Shown here: one piece after another, positions 10,887 through 24,000 of the stretch
Position numbering within the stretch: position 1 is the first letter of the stretch
How the letters are laid out: each line of letters begins with the position of its first letter
Assembly: GCF_008831285.2 (NCBI RefSeq)
Contig: NC_045142.1
Coordinates: forward strand, 10,721,952-10,785,951
DNA: 64,000 nt
DNA from: Nymphaea colorata
Taxonomy: Eukaryota; Streptophyta; Magnoliopsida; Nymphaeales; Nymphaeaceae
Reading direction: 5' to 3'
Translations under genes and position numbers: made by a program
The notes under the pieces: generated by a model
What the model saw: only the letters and a program-made list of their open reading frames with translations
What the model was told of the DNA's origin: nothing
Databases searched by the model: none

Positions 10887-13652
10887 ATGGTTGAAACTAG
10901 ATCGCAAGCTAAGCAGACTCCTCAAAACAAGGCTTCATCCTCTGAACTCCGTCCAGAAATGCTTGGCCTCCCAACAATCGAGCCAAAAGCTTACTATATG
11001 TTCTGTTTGTTCATGGAGCGGTTCATGAAAGAGCAAAAAGCCTTGATGGTTACTCCAGAGCCGGATAATGAAAAGATTGCCAAGCAGAAAAGAAAGAAGA
11101 AAAACAAGTATTTTGTTGAAAATCAGGATGAAGACTATTTGGGTTCAGATTCGACAACTAGTAAGGAAGAAAAACCCGAACTGTTTTCTCTCAAAAAGAA
11201 AAAGACAACAAAGAAAAATAAAAAGGGAAAAGATGTAATGATAGAAAGCAGCTCACCCAGTCCTATCACCACTGAAAGTTTGGAAGAGAAGCCTAAAAGG
11301 AAGAGAAAACCTACCAAGAAAGTCAAAAAGACAAAGAAGTACATCACTAGCAGCAGCTCAGATAGTGAGAGTTCTGAAGAAAAAGTGAAGGAGATCAAGG
11401 GCAAGAAGAAAAGGACCAAGCCAGAATTGGTCGAATCAAGTGATGATGGAAGTTCGACTAAGCGCAGATTCTATGAAATAGAGAAAAGAATGAACAATCT
11501 TGAGCTTAGGGGGAAGGGAAAGCGTTCATATTCATGTGAGGACTACTACCTTGGCATTGAAGGGGATGAAGACGTGAAAGGCTTGCCCAGAGAATTCATC
11601 AGATATGATGGAACCACTTGCCCACACGTTCATCTTTCAACCTTTTTCAATGATTGCTACAAAATTCGGACAAACAACAGAGCTTTGTTTCGATATTTTT
11701 CAAGAAGTCTTGAAGGCATTGCCGCACAATGGTACAAAGAAAATGTCAATCCAATCGAGCCGAAGGAGTTTGATAAGTTGATTAACATGTTTGTTGAAAG
11801 ATTTGAACAAAATGGTCCCATGGCTCCAACCCTCAGTACCATTTGCAGTCTTCGTCAGAAACAGGGAGAAAAGGCTCGGGAATTCGTCCAAAAATGAAGA
11901 ATTCAATGCAATAAGATGAAGGAGCCCATTTCTGAGACACAAGCCTTGTCATTTATTAGGAAAAATCTTGCCCAACCCTTGAAAAGTCTCATCCGCAATG
12001 CCCCAATCAAAACCTTTGCTGAGTTGATTGAACAAGCAAACTCGATAGAAGAAGGGATTGAGGAAGGAGATTTTGATGGAATTATTGCTCCTAAGTACAA
12101 AGAAGATGGAAAGAAAGGAGGAAGGACACAACTGCCTGCACACTTCATAGCCAATGTTGGCATTAAAAAAGACTATGGCAATAACTACAAGCGTGACAAG
12201 GAAGTCAGTTTCAAGAAGAACATGCAGTTTTTCAAAGGCGACGATGAAAGGAAAAACAAACATCCAGGTTGGAGCTACGACCGAAAATTCACTCCTCTGA
12301 GCTAGTCTTGGGAGAAGATCCTGGAATACCTTCTCGCCAAAGGAACTATCGTCTTGCCAAAAGTATCAGAGTCTCCGAAAATGATGGGAGGAAATAAAGA
12401 AAAACTGTGCAAGTTTCATCGTACCCCTGGTCATGACACTGGGGATTGTTTTATCATCAAAAATATTATTCAAGACTTCATCAACAAGGATCTCAAGATT
12501 GGTGATGATAGCATCCCTGAGGTGTTGAGGAATCCATTTCCTGACCATGGGAAGGCGGCAGTGGCCATGATCACCATAGGCACTCCACTTCCATATCATC
12601 CACAGGAGCACATCCGACCTTGTGGTGGAAGTAGTTCACATAAAGTCATGGTGACAGATCAAGGTGGGAAACCTTTGGATTTTATTGCTCTGATGAACGG
12701 AAAGATAGAAGGTTCATTCGAAAAACTTCCAATAATCCCAAAGACTTTTATCTTACAAAGCGGTGATGATGAATCATCAAATGACTATCTGGATGAAGAT
12801 TCATGCTACTGGGGTAAGGTCCTCCCCTTGGAAGAACATATAGTTGAAGGAGATTGGATTCGACCCTCTAAAGACCAGTCAATTATCTTTTCAGAGAAGG
12901 ACCTCTCAAAATGGGGATATTTTCTTGAAGATGTTCTTTACATCGTCGTCCAAGTCAATGGAATGACTGTGCCACATGTATTGATTGACGGAGGAAGTGG
13001 CTTAAATATTTGCCCCCATCTCACGGCCAAAGCTTTGGGATTTCATGAAGACAAATATCGTTCCGATAATACCAAGATCTATGGATACGATGGCCAAGGC
13101 ATGAACAGCAAAGGTACCCTCGACATGAATGTGATCATTGGAAATACTATCCATTGCATTGTATTTCACGTGGTAGATGTACCACCATCATACAACTTGC
13201 TTTTGGGACGACCTTGGATCCATCAAGTATGAGGGATCCCATCCACTCTTCAACAATGCCTAAAATGGAGTTTTGGTCCATCAATCATCACTGTTCATGC
13301 TGAGGATCCAGTCGAGAGGTTGATGCAACCCATGCTCCCTAGGCCAATTGATCCGGTGGATGTACCGAGCATAAGAACAACAAAGGACAGACCTTTGGAA
13401 GAATGGATGCAGAACATGGAGATAGGGAAACCATCCGAGAATGCTTATACTATTTCAAGCAATCGTGCAAGTTACCAAGAACACCCATTGTATGTTCATT
13501 TCATGAAAAATCCTAAGGGTTTTCTGTTGCTTCTGAAAGGTGGCTACCGTCCATTCACTGGTCTCGAGAAAAATGAAGATGGCATCTTACAACCGATTAG
13601 CATATCTTTTCAGATGAACATGAGAGGACTGGGATATCATGAAGGAATTTGA
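10887..13652 (+). pseudogene. gag-protease ORF of the Tat element, broken by stops
   Basis: One reading frame runs from the ATG at 10887 to 13652 and is interrupted only by in-frame stops at 11895-11897, 12303-12305 and 13230-13232. The N-terminal 200 residues are Lys/Glu/Ser-rich. The retrotransposon gag domain follows, with FRYFSRSLEGIAAQWY near 11690-11740. A zinc-knuckle-like CKFHRTPGHDTGDC is near 12405-12450. The aspartic protease has LIDGGSGLNI near 12978-13007, where D-S/T-G is usual; the retained Asp suggests a formerly active site. Each stop sits where a family member would be expected to have Trp, Gln or Arg, so one transition explains each. Confidence 0.85.
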
Positions 13653-13768
13653 AGAAGATCTTGGGGGCTAATAGTATTCACTTTTGTTTCAAAATCATCC
13701 CATGAATTTTGTAATTTTAAACATCTTTTTGTTTGGTCTGATGAGAGGACCCATTCTATGAACTAAGA

Positions 13769-13876
<108 letters not shown>

Positions 13877-13891
13877 AATGCAAGTAATCTT

Positions 13892-16800
13892 TTGTTGTCG
13901 ATTTTAATTTCGTCCAACTCTTTCTTTTATCCTCTTTACAGAATGTCGGAACTCAATATGTCTCAGTTTATTCTTTTTCCTCGGAAGTCCCCCCAGAAAG
14001 CATTTATCGAACAAGCAGTCGGTGAAATGGAACCTATGGCAATACCCGAGTCAGAATTACCAGAATTCACTCAGATTCAAAAACAATAACATCTCTCATC
14101 CTTGGTTAATGATCCAATTGAAGAAATTAATATTGGAACCAGTGAAGATCCTAAAATTCTTCAAATTGGCACCAGTTTGTCAGTGGATGAGAACAAAAGA
14201 TTGGTGGACTTTCTTATAAGTAACCAAGAAGCTTTTGCTTGGACTTATGAAGATATGCTGGGCTTAGACCCCCAGTTGGTTGAACATCGTTTGCCCTTAA
14301 ATCCTAACTGCAAGCCGATTAAGCAAAAATTGCGCAAGCTTGACCCTCGACTAGAAGGCCCTGCAAAAGAAGGACTTGCTAAAGGCAAAATTCATTCGTG
14401 CCATTGATTACCCCGAATGGTTGGTGAACATCGTGGTGGTCCCTAAGAAAAATGGTAAAGTCAGGTTGTGCATTGACTTTCGAGACTTGAACAAAGCCAC
14501 ACCAAAGGATGATTATCCTCTTCCAAACATTGATCTATTGGTAGACAGTACTGTAGGCCATGCAATGTTTTCTTTCATGGATGGATATTCGGGATATAAC
14601 CAGATCAAATTGGCAGTCAAAGATCAACCTAAGACCGCTTTTACTACACCCAGGGGCACTTTTTGTTACACAGTAATGCCATTTGGGTTGAAGAATGCTG
14701 GAGCAACCTATCAAAGAGCCATGGCTGCCATCTTCCATGACCAGATGCATAAAATCATGGCTGCATATATCGATGACATACTGATCAAATCCAAGACAAG
14801 AGAATATCACATTGAAACTCTTGCCCAAGTATTCGAGAGGCTTTTACAATACAAGCTTCGTCTGAATCCTCAAAAATGTGTGTTTGGGGTTGAGTCAGGC
14901 AAGCTGTTGGGTTTCATGGTCAGTAAGAAGGGAATTGAAATGGATCTTACCAAAGCTAAAGCAATAATCGATATGTCACCATCTACCAATATCAAGGAGT
15001 TGCGAAGCTTGCAAGGACAAATCTAATCCATCAGACGATTCATTTCCAATCTGGCCATGAGATGCGAGCCGTTCAACCAGCTGCTGAGGAAAGGTGTCAA
15101 GTTTGAATGGAGTTTTGAATGCCAACAGACATTCGAAAGGATCAAGAAATACCTTCTAAATCCACCAATTCTAAAACCACCAACGTTAGGTAGACCATTG
15201 CTGCTTTACATCACAGTGAATGAGTCAGCATGTGGCGGATTTTTGGCACAATATGAAGAAGGAAGTCGCATCGAACATGCAATCTATTACATTAGCAAGA
15301 CTTTTGTTCAGTACGAAAAGAAGTACTCTTCAATAGAGAAAACTTGTCTGGCATTGGTTTGGACGTGTCAGAAGTTGAGACATTATTTATTAGCTTGTGA
15401 GGTCAAGATACTCTCCAAACTAAATCCTCTCAAGTACATCTTGGAACAACCATTCCTTAATGGGCGTATCGCCAAATGGTAAGTTCTGTTGATGCAATAT
15501 GATCTTGAATATGTGTCTCAAAAGTCAATCAAAGGACAAGCAATTGTGGATCAGTTAGCAGACTTCCCTCAGTACGAAGAAATCAGAACAAATGATGAGT
15601 TTCCAGATGAACATGTACTAAGATTGGAAACGGTTCCGACATGGAAGGTGTACTTTGACGTGTCCAGAAATGTGATGGGAGCAGGTATAGGCATCTTACT
15701 CATCACTCCAGAAAGCAAAATGATCTCATACTCTTTGAAACTTGATTTTTCATGTACCCATAACATGGCTGAATATGAAGCCCTATACAAGGACTTCGTT
15801 CTTTATTGAGTTTTCAAGTAAGAAGAGTGCATGCCTTCGGCAACTCTCAGCTTAGTATAAACCAAGCGAATGGAGAATGGCAAGTCAAAGATGAAAAGTT
15901 GGTGTCATATCAAGAAATTGCTACCTCCTTAATCTGTCAATTCGAAGAAGTACAATTGGCTCACGTAAAGAGAGAAGGTAACTCTATTGCGGATGGCCTC
16001 GCGAGCTTAGGATCCACAATCACTTTTCGAACCAATGAAGCAATCCGTTCTTTTGAGATTGGAAGATTAGAACACCCTGCTTTTGAAATGATGGCACATG
16101 TTCATCATATCCAAGGGGGGATACGCCTTGGTACCATGACATCAAAAGGTACATTGAAAGTAGAGAATTTCCGGCTGAAATGCCTAAAAATGAACAAAAA
16201 ACAATACAACGTATGTCAGCGAGGTACTTTATCCTAGCAGGGGTATTATACAGACGTGGATTTAGCACTGAATATTCTCGGTGCCTTGATGAAGATGAGA
16301 CAAAGAAAGTAATCGAAGAATCACATCGAGGAGATTGTGGAGGCCATGTTGGTTACCAAACCCTCACCAAACAAATAATTTGAGCAGGGTATTATTGGTC
16401 TACCATGCAAAAAGATTGTCACCAATTTGTCAAAAGATGCAAAGAATGCCAACTGCATGTTCCAGTAATTCATGCCCCAACCTCACTTGCATTCTGTAAC
16501 ATCTCATTGGCCATTTTCAATGTGGGCCTTTGACGTAGCCGGACCGATATCCCCTACAGCTTCTAACGGCCATAAGTATTTTCTTGCTGCAACGGATTAT
16601 TTTACCAAGTGGGTAGAAGTCGTCACACTCAGAACAGTGGAAGGACGTCATGTAGTGTCATTCATTCACAAAAATCTTCTTTGTAGATTTGGAGTCCCTC
16701 ATGATATAGTATCAAACAACGAAACACATTTTAAGAATGAAAAGATGAGGCAATTGTGCAGCAAGTACCACATCACGCACCATTTTTCAGCTCCTTATTA

Positions 16801-17437
16801 CCCCCAAGGCAATGGACAAGCAGAGGCTACCAACAAGATCCTGATCCGCATCTTGGAACTGACAGTAGAAACTGGAAGAGATTGGCATGAAAAGATGCAC
16901 AACGCTCTATGGGCATATCGCACCACTATGAGAACTCCAACAAATGCCACTCCAGCAGAGCTAGTCTATGGAACAGAAGTGGTTCTACCATTACATGTGT
17001 TGAAACCTGCTTTGAAGTTCACTTCTCTCATAGAGCTCCCTCTTACTCAATATCAACAGAAAAGGCTAATGCAACTTGATTTGCTAGATGAAAAGAGGCT
17101 AAAAGTGGCTGAACATGCTGAAGCTTATCGCCAAAGGGTAGCCAGACAATTTGCCAAGTCAGTTATCGAGAGACAGTTCAAAGTGAATGATTCGGTCCTA
17201 CGATCTACAGTGTACCTGAGAGGACGACCACGAGGCAAGTGGGCACCAAATTGGGAAGGACCATATGTCATTAAGGAAGCTTTGCCCCACAACTCATACC
17301 GACTAATTGATGCTGATGGGGTGGAACTTGCTGGTCCTGTAAATGCCCTTCACCTCATGAGTGTGATTTTAGTCTTTTTGGGTAAACAAGACCGATTTAC
17401 CACTCCTTTTGACCAAAAACCTCCTTTTAGAGGGTGA
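13892..17437 (+). pseudogene. pol region of the Tat element: RT, RNase H, second RNase H, integrase
   Basis: The domains lie in order. RT is about 14380-15010, with FSFMDGYSGYNQI and the catalytic YIDD near 14767. RNase H is about 15180-15480. The second, archaeal-type RNase H is about 15630-16010, with YFDVS, MAEYEAL, GNSQL and NSIADGLA. The integrase zinc finger H-H-C-C is about 16320-16450 and the integrase core about 16500-16860. The chain is cut by stops at 14087, 15024, 15480 and 16381, and by frameshifts near 14380, 15800, 16190 and 16470. The second integrase Asp is Asn (SNNETHF, codon 16715-16717) and the third RNase H acidic residue is Asn (GNSQL for GDSQL). The reading frame ends by running into the truncated 3' LTR. 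Confidence 0.9.
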
Positions 17438-20400
17438 CTTTAGTCTTTTTGGGTAAATAAGACCAATTTGCCACTCTTTTTTACCAAAAACATCCTTTTA
17501 GAAGGTGATTTTAGTCTTTTTGGGTAAATAAGACCGATTTACCCCTCTTTTTGACCAAAAACCTCCTTTTAGAGGGTAATTTTAGTCTTTTTGGATGGAC
17601 AAGACTAATTTGCTCTTCCTTTTGACAAAAAAACCTCCTTTTAGTGGGTCATTTTAGTCTTTTTGGGTGGACAAGATCCATTTGCCCTTCCTTTTGAGCA
17701 AAAACCCCCTTTTAGAGGGTAATTTTAGTCTTTTTGGGTGGATAAGACTCATTTGTCCTTCCTTTTAACCAAAAAATCTCCTTTTGGAGGGTGACTTTAG
17801 TCTTTTTAGGTCAAAAAATTCAAATTTGGGTTTTGGCTCCAAAACCATCTATAAATACCCCCCATATCCCCCCTCTTGGGCAAGATTGGCCCTTGGGAGA
17901 AACTTTAGTGTATTCTCACTTGAAGACTTAGAGTTTCTCTTGAGCTCTCTCTCTCTCCCTCTTCCTCTCTCCATTTCCCTCTCCAACTTGGAGCAAGCTA
18001 CAACCCTCTTGGAGGCATCATCTTGGAGCTCTAATCAAAGGGGTCTTCAAGTGAAAGTGTTCATCTTCCTTAGGTCATTTCTCATTAGAGGTATGTAACC
18101 ATCATCCCTCTCGTTTCTCTTTCGTTTTCTCTTCTCATCTTCATCTCCCTATGGCCAAAGGAGATAGCACTCAACCTCTTTTTAGAGACAAGAGGCTATG
18201 CTCAAGTGCACCGAGAGAAATGAGATGATGAGATGATATTTTATTTTATGATTAAATCATGTTTTTTTAAGCATTCTTGTTGTTGTTGTTCTTTCTCTTT
18301 GTTAATATTTTTTTGCTCTTTCTTCTCTTCAATATATTCTTGTTGTTGTTGTTGTTCTTTCCCTTCATGAATATATTATTGTTGTTATTGTTATTTCTTT
18401 TCTTCAATATAGCCTTGTTCTTGTTATTTTTCTTTTCTTTCTTCCTCCTCTTCCCATAGCCTAAGAAGATAAAACTCAATCTCTTTTTAGAGACAAGAGG
18501 CTATGATCAAGTGCATTGGGAGAATAAAAGATGAGAGGATCTTTCATTTCATGATTTAATCATGTTTCCTCTTTTATTGAATATAGCATTGTCTTTCTTT
18601 CTTCGTTTTCTCATTTTCGTCTTTCCATGGCCAAAGGAGATAGTACTCAAATCTCTTTTTAGAGACAAGAGGCTATGCTCAAGTGCATTGGGAGCATGAA
18701 AAGATGAGAGGATCTTTCATTTCATGATTGAATCATGTTTCCTCTTTTATTAAATATAGCATTGTCTTTCTTTCTTTATTTTCTCATCTTCATCTTCCCA
18801 TGGAAGGATCTTTCATTTCATGATTGAATCATGCTTTCTCTTTTATTAAATATGGCATTGTTTTTTTTTCTATATTTTCTAATCATCTTCATCTCCCTAT
18901 GGCTAAAGGAGGTAGCACTCAATCTTTTTAGAGACAAGAGGCTATGCTCAAGTGCATTGGGAGCATGAAAAGATGAGAGGATCTTTCATTTCATGATTGA
19001 ATCATGTTTCCTCTTTTATTAAATATAGCATTGTCTTTCTTTCTTCATTTTCTCATCTTCATCTTCCCATGGCCAAAGAAGATAGCACTCAATCTCTTTT
19101 TGGAGACAAGAGGCTATGTTCAAGTGCATTGGGAGCATGAAAAGATGAGAGGATCTTTCATTTCATGATTGAATCATGCTTTCTTTTTTATTAAATATGG
19201 CATTGTTTTCTTTTCTATATTTTCTCATCATCTTCATCTCCCTATGACTAAAGGAGGTAGCACTCAACCTCTTTAGAGACAAGAGGCTATGCTCAAGTGC
19301 ACCGAGAGCATGGAAAGATGAGATGATCTTTCATTTTAATCATGTTCTTTCTTTTCATTAATATATTCTTGTTGTTCTTTTGCTTCCTCTTATTTTCCTC
19401 ATCTTCATCTCCCCATGGATAAAGGAGGTAGCACTCAATCTCTCTTTAGAGACAATAGGCTATACTCAAGTGCACCGGGAACATGAGAAGATGAGGTGGC
19501 ATATCATTTCATAGTTACATCATGTCCTCCCTTCTAATTGAACCTTGCACTTTCCATCATCATCTTTCTCTCTTTCCTTCCTTGAATGTTGTCTATATAT
19601 TATCCATGCATAGTTACTTGGTTTGCTACTTATATGTGAATGTATGGTGGGAATGAGAGTGTGGTTTGGGGACTCTTTATTTTTATATTAATTTTTGAGG
19701 TTGGAATTTGTCTAACCCAGGATATACCCTCACGAAAATGTACATGTTAATATGCATTTGCATGTCATTTTGCGCTAGTTTTCTTCTTAATCAGCCCATT
19801 AGGAACCCTAACGAGTGTCTCGTTATGTTGCTTGTTTTCTTCCACACCCAACGGTGGAAGAAATATATCTCTTACAACAAACTAAATAATAACATTTTAT
19901 GCTTATATAAATTCCATTTTCTAAAACATTTTCAAAAGGAACCTTCTAACATGGCCTTAGGGACTTTGCTTAGACTCTTACATGAGTCCAAGCTCTCCTC
20001 TGGCCCACATAAAACTTGAAGTTGGTAATTTTAAGTTGTTCTTTGATTTCTAATCTTGTGAAGGTATGGATGTATACACATGTTGTATACATCTATGCCA
20101 ACATGATGACCCTCCATCTTTCTCTCTCTATGCTTTCACTTTTCATTTTATAAATTTTCATATGTGCATGAATACGTATGTACATGTGCTCAATTTCCTC
20201 TCTTTCAAATATATATTCCTCTTTTCAAGACAAATATCTTCTCTTATAAAATTTCTCATACCCATATATACGTATGATATTTTTATTTTCCTCTAAAATC
20301 TCTCTTTCTCTTCAAATCAATACATCTTTTTCTCTTAAGCTTTCATATATGTGTATATGTGATGGTATGTACACATATATGCATGTCTTTCTCTATTTCT

Positions 20401-21179
20401 CTCTCTTTCTTTTCATAAGAGTGTTTTATCTCTTGTATTCTTTTTAACATTCAACTCTCACGAACTTTCTATTTACCAACTTCATTAAGACCACAAACCA
20501 AGTAATGACCCAATATTGGAATCATGCTTGATGGTCTACAATCTCTATCCCTTTTCAAAAACTTTTCCTTCTTATATACAATAATTATAACAACGAAATC
20601 TTAGATGTATGTTGTGGTAGGAATGACTTTAGATAAATGTTGTGGTATGAATGTTTTACATTCTTTCAATCATATAGAATAAATGCATCCATGCATTCTC
20701 ACCCACTTTATTTCACTTATGATCACAAGCATCTCTCCAAAAGAACTTAAGCAAGAAAGGATGAAGCTCTAGTTAGGTGGCAACCGAATTAGGGCAAAAT
20801 CTAAAACCTACTTAAAGTCTTAAGAGAACACTAAAGTGATTTCAAAATGATTTCACAAGCTTTTCAAATGATATTTACTAGTTCCACTTTTTGCTCAAAG
20901 CATTTCACATTTTCAAGTAACTCTTCAAGAACCTTTTCAAAAGTTTGAAACTTCAAACTTTCAATATTTTCCACACCACATATAGAATCAAAAAAATGTT
21001 TAACTTAAAACGAAATGCATCAATGATGAACATAGCCCTTGGGTTGATTTCCCCCGGTAAAGGCGCCGGGAACGGTCAATCCTCGTACCGACGGGCGAGT
21101 CCCTTTTCTTTCTTATTTCAAAACAAAACTCAATTTTTTTGAAGCACTCCAAAACCAATAAAAATTTGGGATGCAAACA
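17363..21179 (+). repeat. 3' LTR of the Tat element, 5'-truncated
   Basis: LTR homology begins abruptly at about 17363, inside a 70-bp repeat unit and immediately after integrase codons. The first 200 bp or so of the LTR (equivalent of 4869-5073), the polypurine tract and the end of pol are missing. The right end (GCAAACA at 21179) and the ACGGA duplication (21180-21184) are intact. One extra 173-bp-array segment relative to the 5' LTR restores the overall length to 3.8 kb. A TATA box is at 17850-17858. Confidence 0.92.
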
Positions 21180-21184
21180 ACGGA

Positions 21185-21334
21185 CTACCCTATATGGACA
21201 TTCAATTAAATATGCACATGTATTTTTTTATTTATTAAGTTCAATACTAGAACTTTACTTATACATAGTAAAGTCCACCCCCGACCGGTCTAATTGGCTG
21301 TCCACTAGACAGATAAATATATTGGGTTAGCATT

Positions 21335-21422
<88 letters not shown>

Positions 21423-21636
21423 AAGATGTGTTGCTAAAAAACTGTCAAAAGATGTGCATTTAGGATGACACATGATTGGATAACAATATGCCTTTTACAA
21501 TAGTATTTAGCAATAGAAAGTAAAAAATATCCAGCCATAGAGCTAAATATTAATGTAAAAGGTATATTGTTATCCAATCATGTGTCATCCTAAATGCACA
21601 TCTTTTGACATTTTTTTAGGAACACATCTTTCTTTC

Positions 21637-21726
<90 letters not shown>

Positions 21727-22096
21727 TTTGAATGCTAACCTGATATATTTATCTGTCTAGTGGACAGCCAATTAGACCCGTCAGGGGTAGACTTTACTAT
21801 GTATAAGTTCTAGTATTGAACTTAATAAATAAAAAAGTACATGTGCATATTTAATTGAATGTCCATATAGGGTAGTCCGTACTATGTACATGTAAAGTTT
21901 TAGTAATGACTTTTGTGCTACAAAAGGTACATGTGCATATTTACTTGAATAACCTTGCATTGCACGAACGCAGCATATACATACTTTACATTCATATTGC
22001 ACGCATTATTTCATTCAAAGGAAGGAAGACAGTTAGGAATAAAAACAAGAAAGGAAAGTTCCTGCTAAAGGAAGAAAGGAAACTGGAGGTTGCCAG
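21185..22096. repeat. remainder of the split inverted repeat (inner left arm, loop, right arm)
   Basis: 21185-21516 continues the left arm started at 4652-4868. 21517-21535 is a short loop and 21536-22096 is the right arm. Matching landmarks are GATGTGCATTTAGGATGACA (near 21452) with its complement near 21585, (TA)n(GA)n at about 21340-21418 with (CT)n(TA)n at about 21630-21722, and CTATCTGTCTAG-type segments near 21290 and 21750. Arms are about 545 and 560 bp and look over 90% alike. It resembles a foldback element or large MITE. No coding sequence is seen. Confidence 0.92.
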
Positions 22097-22109
22097 AGAA
22101 CACATCTTT

Positions 22110-22119
22110 CTTTAAAAAA

Positions 22120-22200
<81 letters not shown>

Positions 22201-22221
22201 AGAGAGAGAGAGAAAGAGAGA
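22110..22221. repeat. palindromic microsatellite (CT)n(TA)n(GA)n
   Basis: A CT tract, a TA tract and a GA tract in succession form a perfect-looking hairpin sequence next to the right end of the large inverted repeat. Confidence 0.9.
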
Positions 22222-22690
22222 AAAGTGTTCAATTAACTCATGTATATATTCATTAAAATTGTGCTTGTTAACTAGACATGCAATGGAATTTCTCCCTCCT
22301 CTATCTCTTATTTAATGACTTTCCAGTTCTCTGAACGTGAACAAAATTAAATTGACAAATTAAGTATATGAATTGTGCATATATAAGTGGTTGTGTAATA
22401 CAATTGAGCTCTCCACCTTACTAGTTGCTGACGTCAACCAACATGCTACCCAACTGCACGATTCACCATGTTCAAATCGGACCAAGTCTTAGATTGTTCA
22501 AACTAATTAACCCTCAAGTCAAGATGTGGACTTGTTGATACTGCTAGAAAGTGAGAGCTCCAAACTTGAAAAGGTAGGCAGCCTCATTTGAACATCCTTC
22601 CAAAAATATGTGGGTTTTCTTTGGCTGAATAAAGAGAATTCCCTTGCACCCACCTTCCATATGAATAATTTTAACAGAGAAAGTTCCTGG
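22222..22690. repeat. dispersed repeat, copy 1 (pairs with 60155-60660)
   Basis: The order of landmarks matches 60155-60660 in direct orientation. They are TTTCTCCCTCCTCTATCTCTT, TTCAAATCGGA, GACTTGTTGA, AACTTGAAAAGGTAGGCAGC and AGAGAATTC. Identity is about 75-80% by eye, with indels. It has no coding potential I can support. Confidence 0.8.
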
Positions 22691-23052
22691 TCTTTCCCGA
22701 GTATGTTGGGCTTATGGCCATGCTCCTCCTGGTAATGGTTCATGATTGCTTCCCGCCATTTGGACATCTATTCTCTGATGCCTGTAAGCCAATGAAGTAA
22801 AGCCAAACAAAAATTTTGCAGACAAAACTAGTGATAGGTGCCTCATCCTAGTTGAGGAATCAGTTAAATGACTGAGGGAAAGTAAAAGTAGGCATATCAA
22901 GGGAGCTTAAATGCATTATCAGAAGTCTATCAATGGATTTTTATTTTTTGGGATGAGCCATGATAAAATAAAAACATGTTCAACGTTGTGCTTCCATTAG
23001 ATCTTTATTTCCAGTGGTTTGATTCTGTATTTCTTTCTCCTTATCTGTGCAG
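22691..23052. other. stretch upstream of the HAD exon, nothing recognised
   Basis: No coding feature is supported. The last 60 bp is T-rich and ends GTGCAG, as expected for the 3' end of an intron preceding the exon at 23053. Confidence 0.5.
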
Positions 23053-23178
23053 GCTTTGGGTTTTGAATTTGACAATGATGAATTTCATCAGTATGTTCAT
23101 GGCAGACTGCCTTACAAGAATCTTAATCCAAACCCTGTTTTGAAGACCTTGCTGCTTTCAATGCCACAGCGCAAAATA

Positions 23179-23764
23179 GTATGTGGATGCCCCTTTTATG
23201 GTTAAATGAGAATAGCCCTAGTTTTATTTTGTATGTGAGTAGGAAAAAAGTATAAGCTTTTCTGTAATCTTGATTATAGTTAGGTAAATTTCATTACATG
23301 CACTGTTCTGAATCTAATAAAAACCAAGACAAGGAGCAAGAGAAAACTAATCCTAAAATTGAAGAACAAGATCCATTGCCAATTTGAAATTCTAAAGTCA
23401 GAACAACTTTGGCTTAAGACAGTTTCTGTCCTTCCAGTCCCCACTTAAAGAAACTTAATGTTGTAGCTGTGGTAAGTCCAGAAAATGTGCTGTGTAGGGA
23501 ATGGCTTTGCAAGTTTCTCTGGAATTGCTTCACTAAACATCATGGTCATTCCTTGCATCAGTCGGACTTTAAATTTTGAGAAGGATGATTTGATCTATCA
23601 AGGCTGAAGTTGTGTAGTTATTCTTTTGAAATAAACCTTCATATTCAGGAAGGTCTGTCATCCTTATGGGGTCTCTTTAATTGTTTCTAAAGATCTCAAG
23701 AAAACGACACTAGGACCAAGTTTGTTGGATTTATTAGAGTAGGCATCAGAAAGTCCTTTCAAGA
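23179..23764 (+). other. intron remnant of the HAD gene
   Basis: It begins with the donor GTATGTGG and contains no exon I can recognise. The FTNAD-coding exon expected here in homologues is absent. Confidence 0.5.
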
Positions 23765-23982
23765 ATTAGGGATCATGTGGGTCAGTAGTTTATTTTCAAG
23801 TTGTCAGTATGGATCTGATTTCAGTAAGAGTCGGTCCAGTCCGGACCCGTTATCACTTGTACTTAAGTTGTATATTTGTCGTACTTAAGCATGTTTTGGA
23901 TTGCCTTTCTCATTCTCATTCTCATTCCCTCCTCTCTTCTCCTTCCTCCCTCACGCACCCTTGTTAGCCGATGGCTAACAAA

Positions 23983-23995
23983 TGGTATCAGAGCC
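23983..23995 (+). promoter_or_regulatory. primer-binding site, initiator tRNA-Met
   Basis: TGGTATCAGAGCC lies two bases after the 5' LTR end and is the standard plant tRNA-Met(i) primer site. Confidence 0.9.
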
Positions 23996-24000
23996 AGGAA

